Shown: piece by piece, positions 8,986-16,720 of the stretch
Numbering within the stretch: position 1 is the stretch's first letter
Layout of the letters: every line of letters begins with the position of its first letter
From: Pseudomonadota bacterium
Lineage (GTDB): Bacteria > Myxococcota_A > Polyangia > Polyangiales > Polyangiaceae
NCBI GenBank assembly: GCA_023398955.1
Contig: JAEWRL010000100.1
Span: forward strand, 1 to 64,000
DNA: 64,000 nt
Direction: 5' to 3'
Program-made: the position numbers and the translations under genes
The notes under the pieces: model-generated
Database searches by the model: none
What the model was told of the DNA's origin: nothing
Seen by the model: only the letters and a program-made list of their open reading frames with translations

Positions 8986-11900
8986 GGTAATGCGCCCTCC
9001 GCGACGCCGGGGATGGAGGACCGGGTCGTCCGCGCGCCACCAAACCTCGAATACAGCGCAGGGACTACGAGCATGTTGAGCAGCGTCGAGCTGAGCAGCC
9101 CCCCTAGGATCACCACACCCATGGGGGCCTGGATCTCATTGCCAGGCTGATCCCCTGCCAGCACGAGAGGGATGAGGGCAAGGCCCGCCGAGAGCGCGGT
9201 CATCAGCACAGGGGATAGCCGCTCGAGCGAGCCGCGCTCGACGGCTTCACCAAGCGGCGCGCCCTCATCCCGCAGCAGATGCTCGTAGTGCGAGACGAGC
9301 ATGATACCGTTGCGGGTGGCGATCCCAAAGAGGGTGATGAACCCCACCAAGGACGCCACGCTCAAGATGCCGTCGGAGAGATACACGGCGAGCACTCCAC
9401 CGACGAGCGCCAACGGCAGGTTGAGCATGATGACGAGGGCATTTCTCGCCGACCGAAAAGCCAGGAACAGCAACAAGAAGATGCCGGCGACGACCACGAT
9501 GGTGAGCAAGCCGATGACCTCCGAGGCCTCGCTCTCGCTCTCGAACTGACCGCCGTAGACCACGAACTGACCCTGCGGCAGTGAGACATCCTGCTCCACG
9601 ACGCGGCGCATCTCGCTGACGACGCTGCGCAGATCACGGCCCTGGACGTTCGCCATGACGACAATCTTGCGCTGACCGTTCTCCCGCGAAATGAAGTTGG
9701 GCCCGACGTCTCGGCGGATCTCGGCGAGCATCCTCAGCGGTACCTTGGCTCCCGTAGGTGTATCGATGAGTGTATTGCGGATGGCCTCGAAATCTGCGCG
9801 GTGCTCCTCACCATACCGAACGATGAGATCATAGGTTCGGCCACTGTCGAGCACCTCCGATACCTTGTGGCCAGCGTAGACAGCCTCGATGGTTTCAGCC
9901 AGGGCGCCCGTGCGGAGGCCGTAGCGGCTGACACGCTCCCGGTCGAAAGCGATATGAAGCTGCGGAATCTCAACCTGCTGCTCGACCGACAGATCGGCGA
10001 CCCCGGCGATCCCGTCCACCGCGCCCCGAATCTCCTCAGCGTAGGTCCGGAGCTCCGCGAGATCCTCCCCAAAGAGCTTGATCGCGATGCTCGCCCGCGT
10101 GCCGGAGAGCATGTGATCGATGCGGTGGGACAGCGGTTGACCCACCAGGATGACCATCCCCGGTATCGTCGAGAGCTCGTCCCGTAGCGTCGCGAGGAAC
10201 TCCTCTTTGCCGCGCTCCTTCATCTGCAGACGAACGTCTATCTCCGCCGAGTTGACGCTCTGAGCGTGCTCATCGAGCTCAGCGCGCCCCGTGCGTCGAG
10301 CGGTGGAGACCACTTCGGGGAACGAGAGCAACGTCTCCTCGACGCGACGTCCTAGACGATCCGACTGCTCCAGGGAGGTACCCGGGAGCGTTACGGCGCT
10401 GATGCTGAGAGCCCCCTCGTTGAAGTCGGGCAGGAACGTGCGTCCGAGAGAAGAGCCCAGCACGAGCGCTGCGATGACGAGCGAGGCGCCAAGGGCAGCT
10501 ACGAGCCCCGGGCGGCGCACCGAACGGCGGAGCAACGGCAGGTAGAGACGCTTGAGGTGGCGGACCACGAAACTATCGCCGTGGTCCATCCTGCCCGATC
10601 GCGGGAGGGCATAGGCGCAGAGCGCTGGCGTGAGCGTCAGCGCAACGACGAGCGATGTGAAGATGGCCACCAGGTAGGCGAGCCCCAGCGGGTGCAGCAA
10701 TCGCCCTTCCACGCCGCCAAGGAAGAAGATGGGTATGAAGACGACCATCACGATGAGGGTGGCAAACACGATGGAGCCACGGATCTCCCGCGATGCCTTA
10801 TAGATTACCTCGATGGCAGGGAGGCGTTCAGCCTCTGGCTTAGCGCGGTTCTCCCTCAAGCGCCGGAAAACATTCTCTACGTCGATGATGGCATCGTCCA
10901 CGAGCGCGCCAATGGCGATGGTCAGGCCACCCAGGGTCATCGTATTGATGGTAGCTCCCGCAAGCTTCATGGCGAGAACCGAAACGATGAGCGAGACTGG
11001 AATGGCGGCCAGGGAGATCAGGGTCGTTCGGAGACTCCACAGGAAGAGGAAGAGGATCACGGCCACGAGGAGCGCCCCGTCGCGGAGCGCCTCGGTGACG
11101 TTGCTGACCGCAGCCCCGATGAAGTCCGCCTGTCGGAAGAGCTGCCGCTCAATCTGCATCCCCTTGGGCAAGGCGCGTTCGACCTCATCCAGGCGGGTCT
11201 CGATCTCCCGAGTCAGCGTCAGAGTATTGGCCGTGGGTTGCTTGAGGACCGCCAGGATAACTGCGGGCTTGCCGCTCGCAGAGCCCTCGCCCCGCTTCAG
11301 CGCCGACCCAATGATCACCTCCCCGATCTGGCCGATCCGCAGGGGCTGGCCGTCACGGACGGCAATGCTGACGCTCTCGATGTCCTCGGCGCTTCGCACT
11401 CGCCCGAGGCCGCGGATGAGGGATTCCTGCGCCCCCTGGACCAGGAACCCCCCGCTGCTATTCGCGTTCGATTCCGCCAACGCCTGAGTCACCTCACCGA
11501 GCGTCAATCCGAACGACCGCAGCTTCGACGGATCGACGACCACCTGAAACTGCTTCACCTCGCCGCCAAGCGGAACCACCTGCGCAACGCCTGGGATCGA
11601 CAAGAGGCGCTTACGAACTACCCAATCCGCGGTGTCCCGCAGCTCGATGGCCGAGTGCTCGTCGCTGGTCAGCCCAAGGAACAGGATTTCTCCCATGATC
11701 GAGGAGATGGGCGCGAGTGTTGGCGGGCCCAAATCAGGTGGGACCTGTGAGCTGACGAGCTGCAGCTTCTCGTTGACGATCTGCCGCGCGACGTAGATGT
11801 CCGTATCCCAGTCGAACTCCACCCAGACGATCGAGTAACCAATCGACGAGGACGAGCGGACGCGACGGACGGCGGTCGCGCCGTTCACGGCCGCCTCGAT

Positions 11901-12131
11901 GGGGATCGTGACGAGCGTCTCCACCTCTTGAGGCGCCAAGCCGTGTGCCTCCGTCATGATCGTCACTGTCGGAGCCGTCAGGTCGGGAAACACGTCGACG
12001 GGCATCCGCCACGCTACGACTGCCCCGTAGAGCGAGATGATCAGCGCCGAGACGACGACCACGAGGCGGTTGTTCAACGACCAGCGGATGATGCGGTCCA
12101 TGAAAGACGTGGGCGGCGCCTCAGTGGACAT
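8982..12131 (-). CDS. czcA: Heavy-metal efflux RND transporter, CzcA/CusA family
   Basis: A proton-driven trimeric inner-membrane pump that expels metal through a CzcB adaptor and an outer-membrane channel. About 1,049 residues, normal for the family. It has the N-terminal TM1 (NNRLVVVVSALIISLYGAVV), two large periplasmic loops, twelve predicted TM segments and the TM4 signature IAIGALVDDAIIDVEN. That signature is neither the DFG...DGA form of classical CzcA nor the MVDAAIVM form of CusA, so specificity is open. ATG at 12131 overlaps the czcB end by 11 bases; ATG 12101 is an alternative. Upstream in-frame codons to 12206 lie inside czcB. It is the core of the operon. Confidence 0.93.
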   Translation of the reverse strand: MSTEAPPTSFMDRIIRWSLNNRLVVVVSALIISLYGAVVAWRMPVDVFPDLTAPTVTIMTEAHGLAPQEVETLVTIPIEAAVNGATAVRRVRSSSSIGYSIVWVEFDWDTDIYVARQIVNEKLQLVSSQVPPDLGPPTLAPISSIMGEILFLGLTSDEHSAIELRDTADWVVRKRLLSIPGVAQVVPLGGEVKQFQVVVDPSKLRSFGLTLGEVTQALAESNANSSGGFLVQGAQESLIRGLGRVRSAEDIESVSIAVRDGQPLRIGQIGEVIIGSALKRGEGSASGKPAVILAVLKQPTANTLTLTREIETRLDEVERALPKGMQIERQLFRQADFIGAAVSNVTEALRDGALLVAVILFLFLWSLRTTLISLAAIPVSLIVSVLAMKLAGATINTMTLGGLTIAIGALVDDAIIDVENVFRRLRENRAKPEAERLPAIEVIYKASREIRGSIVFATLIVMVVFIPIFFLGGVEGRLLHPLGLAYLVAIFTSLVVALTLTPALCAYALPRSGRMDHGDSFVVRHLKRLYLPLLRRSVRRPGLVAALGASLVIAALVLGSSLGRTFLPDFNEGALSISAVTLPGTSLEQSDRLGRRVEETLLSFPEVVSTARRTGRAELDEHAQSVNSAEIDVRLQMKERGKEEFLATLRDELSTIPGMVILVGQPLSHRIDHMLSGTRASIAIKLFGEDLAELRTYAEEIRGAVDGIAGVADLSVEQQVEIPQLHIAFDRERVSRYGLRTGALAETIEAVYAGHKVSEVLDSGRTYDLIVRYGEEHRADFEAIRNTLIDTPTGAKVPLRMLAEIRRDVGPNFISRENGQRKIVVMANVQGRDLRSVVSEMRRVVEQDVSLPQGQFVVYGGQFESESEASEVIGLLTIVVVAGIFLLLFLAFRSARNALVIMLNLPLALVGGVLAVYLSDGILSVASLVGFITLFGIATRNGIMLVSHYEHLLRDEGAPLGEAVERGSLERLSPVLMTALSAGLALIPLVLAGDQPGNEIQAPMGVVILGGLLSSTLLNMLVVPALYSRFGGARTTRSSIPGVAEGALP

Positions 12132-13728
12132 GACCATGCTCGGGGATCGCGCCTGACGCAGAAGCCAAGCGAACCTCATACGCCCCCTCTGACACGACGC
12201 GCTCACCTGGCTTCACGTCGCCCGAGATCTCCACCCAACCCTTGTCGCGGGTCCCCGCCTCTACGATCCGGCGCTCGAAGGTCTCCCCCTCTGTCTGCAC
12301 GAAGACGACCTGCTTGCCAGCCTCTTCCTGCAAGGCGGATGCGGGGACGGCCAGCACCTCGCGAGGCTTGCCGGCCGCCACGAAGACCTGGGCAAACTGA
12401 CCGATCCGAAGCTTGCCCTCGGGGTTGTCGAGTTCGAAGACGATGGGGACCGTTCGCGTCCCTGCATCGACGACGCTACCGAGGGTTACCAGCCGCCCGC
12501 TGCCCTCGTCCACGGTGAAGGGCTGCTCATGGCCCTCGAGGGTGAACCAGGCGGACGCCGCCGACTCGACCTTTGGGATGTCGGGCTCGAACACGCGAGC
12601 GACGAGCCACACGCGGCTCATGTCGATCACCACGAAGAGGGGTGCCCCTTCTTCGACGCTGTCTCCCGATGTGACGCTCGCCTCGACGAGCGTGCCCCCC
12701 ACGGCGGAGCGGAGCTGGAATGCTCCGGCTCCCCTCGCGGAGAAGCCCGCAGCCCCCTGGTTGTACTGTGCCAGCCTCCCCTTGGCGCCCTCCCGCGCGG
12801 CTCTCGCCACCTGCGCTCGCGCGCGCGCATCCTGCACACGGCGCTCCGGAACGGCTCCCTCCGCGAGCAAGCGCTCAAGGCGGCCCAGATTGGCGTCTGC
12901 CGCCACGAGCTCTGCCTCTGCCGCCTCGAGCTCTGCACGAAGCGACGCCGGATCGCTCGCGGCGCCGAGGTACGGTGCGAGCGTGCCAAGCACTTGACCC
13001 TTCTTCACGGCCATGCCGAGCGTTGGTGCGGGCTCCGGCAGCACGATGCGACCGCGGGCGGGCGCTGCGATGCGGGCCTCATTGCCGGACACGGGCGCAA
13101 TCTCACCCACCGCGCGGACGCTCGGCTGGAGCTGCCGCCGCTCGAGAGCAATCGTAGCGAAGTCCGTCTGCCACTGCTGCTCCTTGGTGTAGGCTACGCC
13201 CCCTCCCTCACCATCGCGCTGCGCCTCGCGGGCGGCCTGCAAGCTGGGGTAGACTGTGCACGGGCCCGCGTCGATGCGGTCGACGATCCCCTGCCCCTCG
13301 TAGGCGAGCACGAGCTTGCAGAGCCCTGAGCTCTTCGGGGTCAGCGTGAACCGAAATATGCCCGGGCTGGAGGGGCCATCAGCGCTTATTGGACGTTTGC
13401 CACCGGAATCCAGATCCAGAGTCAGCGACAGGACGCCTCGGGTGACGGCGTCGAAGTCGCTCAGGGTCGTCAGATGAGCTGCAAACCGGCTTTCTTTGCC
13501 GACGACGAGCGGCTCGTACTCCATGAACAGCTCGGTCTTGTCTGCCCATACCGTGACGGACAGGGCGTCAAGCTCGGCCTCTTCCCCGTGAGCGTGGCCG
13601 TCGTGCTCGCCGTGAGCACCAGACTCACTGTCGTGGTCATGATCGTGTTTGCAACCCGTTCCTGCCGAGGCAAGAGCCACCAAGAGCACCGGAAGGTGCC
13701 GCGCCGAGGTTCGTCGTCCAAAGATCAT
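12121..13728 (-). CDS. czcB: RND efflux periplasmic adaptor (CzcB-like) with His-rich N-terminus
   Basis: A 535-residue membrane-fusion protein linking the RND pump to the outer-membrane channel. It begins MIFGRRTSARHLPVLLVALA with lipobox GTGC. It then has a His/Asp cluster (KHDHDHDSES, HGEHDGHAHGEE at about residues 26-50), an N-terminal beta domain (about 55-180), the barrel-sandwich/lipoyl and alpha-hairpin regions (about 215-370) and a beta-barrel C-terminal part. The protein ends GHVH. The extra N-terminal domain and His clusters suggest periplasmic metal capture. The ATG at 13728 overlaps the czcC stop (ATGA). A longer frame to 14124 lies within czcC and is rejected. Confidence 0.9.
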   Translation of the reverse strand: MIFGRRTSARHLPVLLVALASAGTGCKHDHDHDSESGAHGEHDGHAHGEEAELDALSVTVWADKTELFMEYEPLVVGKESRFAAHLTTLSDFDAVTRGVLSLTLDLDSGGKRPISADGPSSPGIFRFTLTPKSSGLCKLVLAYEGQGIVDRIDAGPCTVYPSLQAAREAQRDGEGGGVAYTKEQQWQTDFATIALERRQLQPSVRAVGEIAPVSGNEARIAAPARGRIVLPEPAPTLGMAVKKGQVLGTLAPYLGAASDPASLRAELEAAEAELVAADANLGRLERLLAEGAVPERRVQDARARAQVARAAREGAKGRLAQYNQGAAGFSARGAGAFQLRSAVGGTLVEASVTSGDSVEEGAPLFVVIDMSRVWLVARVFEPDIPKVESAASAWFTLEGHEQPFTVDEGSGRLVTLGSVVDAGTRTVPIVFELDNPEGKLRIGQFAQVFVAAGKPREVLAVPASALQEEAGKQVVFVQTEGETFERRIVEAGTRDKGWVEISGDVKPGERVVSEGAYEVRLASASGAIPEHGHVH

Positions 13729-15071
13729 GGTGCCCCGCCAGGCTCCCGGCCATATGCCTGGAGCCAATCGAGATCGCTGAGTTTCGCCTGCAATCTGAGC
13801 GCAATGAGACGCAGGCGCGCTTCGCGAACGGCGCGATGAGCGTCTATCAGCTCGAAGGCGTTGCGCTCGCCCTCGCGATAGGAGACCTCGGCGATGCGCC
13901 GCAGAGTTTCCGCGCGGCCGAGACCTGCGCGCTCGAACTGCTGAAGGTGCTCTCGGGCTCGCACCCGCTCTTGGTGAGCCAGAGCACGCTCGGTGGACAC
14001 CCTCTGCTCTATCAGCTCCCGCTCTGCTCGAGCTCTGCCAAGCTCGGCGCGTGCACGCTGCTCGTCTGCCTGACCGTGGTCGAATACCGGCACCGACAAC
14101 GAGACCCCGGCCACGTATCCCCATGCCGTACCACCACCAGCGCTCGTGGGCGCCGACTTCGCTCCTCCCGAGAGGACGACCTCGGGCACCCAGCCACGGG
14201 ATGCAGCCCTGACGGCGCTCTCGTGCTGAGCCATGCGGTGGGTGGCAGCAGAGATTCGAGGATGCTCGGCGGCCGTCCCGATGGCGGAGACGGGAACGTT
14301 CTCCGGAGCCTCGACGACTCCGATGGCCGCGCCGGGCCTGCCAACCATGGCACCGAGCTGAAGTCGAGCTTGCTGGCTGGCGCCGCGAGCCGCCATCAGT
14401 GCGTCGTCGAGAGCATCGAGCTCTGCCTCGATACGCGCCACGTCGTAGGTAGAAGCATCGCCGGCAGACGACCGAGCACGGACCGAGGCATGCAGCTTGG
14501 CGAGAGCTTTGCGGGATTCATCGAGGACCCGTACCCGCTCACGCCATGCACTGGCGCTCAGGTAGATTCGCATCGCGTCGCTCAGCAGAGCGACGCGCGC
14601 CGCGGTCGCCTCTGCGCGCGAAGCTTGGACGCCCTCTTCGGCGCTCTCCACCCGCAAGGCCCGACTGCCCGAGAGCTCCAGGGGGAGCCCGACCCGAAAG
14701 ATGTTCTCCGCGGAGCCCTCTCCTGCGTCGAACACCACCTCACGGTCGTAGCTGAAGGTCGGGTTCTCCCAAAGGCGCGCGGCGCGCACGCGCGCCCGAG
14801 CCACGTCGATGTCCGCGGCCGTCACGGCCATGGCAGGGTGCCGCCTGGCCACCTCGATGAGAAACGCGCGTGCGCCCATCCGATGCTCCGCCGTCGGGCG
14901 CATCGTAGCAGGCACCACCGGTGATGGGCTTCCCCGCGAGGGCAGAGGACCGAGGGACTGTGCCCCAACCTCGCTTGCGGCAGTGACGACGGCAGCGGCG
15001 ATGAGCCACCGGATTACTATCGGCGGTAGTAGCGCGTTCGAGAGAGGAGGCTTTGAGGTGCATTCTGGCAT
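13725..15071 (-). CDS. czcC: Outer-membrane efflux channel, TolC/CzcC family
   Basis: A 448-residue outer-membrane factor that forms the exit duct for the RND pump. A signal peptide (WLIAAAVVTAASEVGAQS) is followed by two TolC-type repeats of long helices, for example ARRHPAMAVTAADIDVARAR and the second-half EQRARAELGRARAERELIEQR. The start ATG 15071 follows AGGGAG and lies 9 bases from the upstream stop. The in-frame extension to 15152 would overlap the M56 gene. The first 60 bases contain a copy of the TACTA-N7-TAGTA palindrome found at the operon promoter (15015-15031). Confidence 0.9.
   Translation of the reverse strand: MPECTSKPPLSNALLPPIVIRWLIAAAVVTAASEVGAQSLGPLPSRGSPSPVVPATMRPTAEHRMGARAFLIEVARRHPAMAVTAADIDVARARVRAARLWENPTFSYDREVVFDAGEGSAENIFRVGLPLELSGSRALRVESAEEGVQASRAEATAARVALLSDAMRIYLSASAWRERVRVLDESRKALAKLHASVRARSSAGDASTYDVARIEAELDALDDALMAARGASQQARLQLGAMVGRPGAAIGVVEAPENVPVSAIGTAAEHPRISAATHRMAQHESAVRAASRGWVPEVVLSGGAKSAPTSAGGGTAWGYVAGVSLSVPVFDHGQADEQRARAELGRARAERELIEQRVSTERALAHQERVRAREHLQQFERAGLGRAETLRRIAEVSYREGERNAFELIDAHRAVREARLRLIALRLQAKLSDLDWLQAYGREPGGAP
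15015..15031. promoter_or_regulatory. Second BlaI-type palindrome, inside czcC
   Basis: TACTATCGGCGGTAGTA has the same 17-base architecture as the promoter site at 16484-16500: TACTA arms separated by 7 bases. The first eight bases, TACTATCG, are identical in both copies. It lies 41-57 bases into the czcC coding sequence, so a bound repressor could act as a roadblock or give DNA looping. Binding is inference. Confidence 0.45.
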
Positions 15072-15079
15072 GGCGCTCC

Positions 15080-16063
15080 CTATCCGAGGATTGTCTCGAA
15101 AGCGTGGTGGAGCGTCCCAGCGCCAAACCCGGTGGCGAGCAGCACCAGGCACGTCAGCGCCAGAGACAGACTGGTCAAGGTCGCCAGTCCCACCCCTGGC
15201 TCAGGTTTCGCTGCGAGGAGGGCCAAGACCCGTGCTTCGACGTCAGCATCTGCGGCGCATGCCTTCGCCGGAAACCGTGTGGAGGGCGATCGACTGCTCG
15301 CAAGCTTCACCAGCGCGCTGGCAACGACGCTCGGGCACCCCACTGCGCGGGCTGCCGCAGCATCCGAAGCGTGCTCGGTAGCACGGGACCAACGGGTGAG
15401 GGTCGCGTCAGCGAGACCCGGGAGTCCGACCGCAGTGAGCACACTCAGGAGCGCGCGCTTTCGAATATCACTGCGTGCCACGTGCTCAGACTCGTGGGCG
15501 AGCAGGGCGAGCCTCTCCTGCTCGCCGAGCGCCGCCCATGCGCCAGTCGAGACGATGACGGCTGGTCTCATCAAGCCAACCGTGAATGCGAAGCAGGCGT
15601 CACTCGGCACCAGGAAGGCCTCCACGGGCGCCCCTCCCAAGATTTCTCCAGTGCGCTTGAGGGTCCGCACCGCGCTGTGCGCTGAAACGTGCGCCCACGC
15701 GACGCGAACGGTCCGCATCGATAGGTGGACCACCACCACCCCCACGACCGCGACAGCCCAAGGTACACCGGCCCATGCGGCACCGTGAACGGGACAGAGG
15801 TGCAGGTGATGGGCGTGCACGAGACAGTGATCGGCGCCGTTCATCCACGCAAAACCCTTCTCTGCGGCGATGAGGGACGCGAACCCGACACCGAACACCG
15901 GAGGCAGCGCGAGCGCTAGCGCCGCGGCTCGCCGGACGGCGAGGAAGCCCCGGCGCCGGAGCCACCCTGATGCGAGTGCGTTCAACCCAATCAGGAGCAG
16001 CGACGCACCGAAGCTCACTGAGATTGCAACGAGCGCGAACCCCACGAGACTCCCCCAAGCCAC
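15080..16063 (-). CDS. M56-family BlaR1-like membrane metallopeptidase with metal-binding-like outer loop
   Basis: A 327-residue integral-membrane zinc peptidase. M56 proteins such as BlaR1/MecR1 cleave or inactivate a BlaI-type repressor after sensing a signal outside the cell. Here TM1 (about 5-29), TM2 (48-68), TM3 (100-114) and TM4 (near residue 300) frame a cytoplasmic peptidase loop with the HExxH-type motif AHESEHVARSD and ATEHASDAAA. The C-terminal penicillin-binding sensor domain of BlaR1 is absent; the protein ends soon after TM4. The TM2-TM3 loop, extracytoplasmic in BlaR1, holds H79, C80, H83, H85, H86, H88, C90 and H93 (about 15785-15829), which looks like a metal site. GTG 16063 overlaps the blaI stop by one base (TAGTG). 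A longer frame to 16396 lies within blaI. Confidence 0.85.
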   Translation of the reverse strand: MAWGSLVGFALVAISVSFGASLLLIGLNALASGWLRRRGFLAVRRAAALALALPPVFGVGFASLIAAEKGFAWMNGADHCLVHAHHLHLCPVHGAAWAGVPWAVAVVGVVVVHLSMRTVRVAWAHVSAHSAVRTLKRTGEILGGAPVEAFLVPSDACFAFTVGLMRPAVIVSTGAWAALGEQERLALLAHESEHVARSDIRKRALLSVLTAVGLPGLADATLTRWSRATEHASDAAAARAVGCPSVVASALVKLASSRSPSTRFPAKACAADADVEARVLALLAAKPEPGVGLATLTSLSLALTCLVLLATGFGAGTLHHAFETILG

Positions 16064-16458
16064 TACTCGCCCCTCCGGCGACGCTCCGCAATGAGAGCCT
16101 CGAGCCGCGCCAGGTTCTCCGAATCCAATCCCGCCGCTGCCTCCACGAAGGCAGCCAACACGGGTACGGCGTTCTTCGTCGTCATGAGCCCGCACACCGC
16201 TGCCTGAACCAGGCGCTGCTGGTGCTCGTCCCGTGAGAGCGCTGCCTCGTAGAGATACGCAAAGCCCTGCTTCTCTCGGGTAAGAAAGCCCTTCTTGTAC
16301 AGGCGGTCCAGCGTCGTCATCACTGTCGTGTACGCGAGCGACTTGCCAGCCAGCCTTTGGTTGACATCGCGCACGGAGAGGGGCCCGGCTTCCCACAGCA
16401 CGTTCATCACGGCTTCTTCGAGACTGCCAAGGGGTGGGGCATGCTTACGATGGAGCAC
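16063..16458 (-). CDS. blaI: BlaI/MecI/CopY-family transcriptional repressor
   Basis: A 131-residue winged-helix repressor. The N-terminal domain carries LGSLEEAVMNVLWEAGPLSV and recognition helix region LAYTTVMTTLDRLYKKGFL, followed by a wing (REKQGFAYLYEAALSRDE) and a C-terminal dimerisation helix. This family represses operons that it heads and is released by M56 proteolysis (BlaI/MecI) or by metal (CopY). No CopY-type C-terminal CxC metal motif is present, which fits control by the adjacent M56 protein. The start is GTG 16458. The predicted promoter places transcription start almost at this codon, suggesting a leaderless message. Confidence 0.9.
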   Translation of the reverse strand: MLHRKHAPPLGSLEEAVMNVLWEAGPLSVRDVNQRLAGKSLAYTTVMTTLDRLYKKGFLTREKQGFAYLYEAALSRDEHQQRLVQAAVCGLMTTKNAVPVLAAFVEAAAGLDSENLARLEALIAERRRRGE

Positions 16459-16466
16459 GGGCAGGG

Positions 16467-16495
16467 TGTCTAGGGTGCCGGGGTACTATCGTCAA
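16467..16495 (-). promoter_or_regulatory. Sigma-70-type promoter of the metal-efflux operon
   Basis: On the minus strand TTGACG (16495-16490), a 17-base spacer and TAGACA (16472-16467) form a plausible -35/-10 pair. Transcription would start near 16460, within a few bases of the GTG of blaI at 16458. Confidence 0.55.
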
Positions 16496-16500
16496 TAGTA
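16484..16500. promoter_or_regulatory. Palindromic operator over the -35 element
   Basis: TACTAT-CGTCA-ATAGTA is a perfect 6-bp inverted repeat with a 5-base spacer. It covers the predicted -35 TTGACG of the blaI promoter. Position and symmetry fit a binding site for the dimeric BlaI-type repressor encoded next to it, giving autorepression. Confidence 0.6.
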
Positions 16501-16720
16501 TTCCTTCCCCTCGCGCGCCCCGGCGGCCTTTGGACCAAGCCGGGCACCAGCCGATACCGCCCTGGCGAGAGATTTCTCATGAACACTCCCGCCAGGAGTG
16601 GGCACCGACGCCCGTAACCCAACGACGCTGGCGTTCATCACGCCAGTGGCAGAGCCCCCGATCCCCGGAGGCATCGACGTACGGCCTCGGGTACGAGCCG
16701 TGCGGGGAGGTACGATCATC

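Noticed and set aside
10557..11750. 397-residue open frame opposite czcA
   Set aside because: Shadow frame of the RND pump, with charged low-complexity content.
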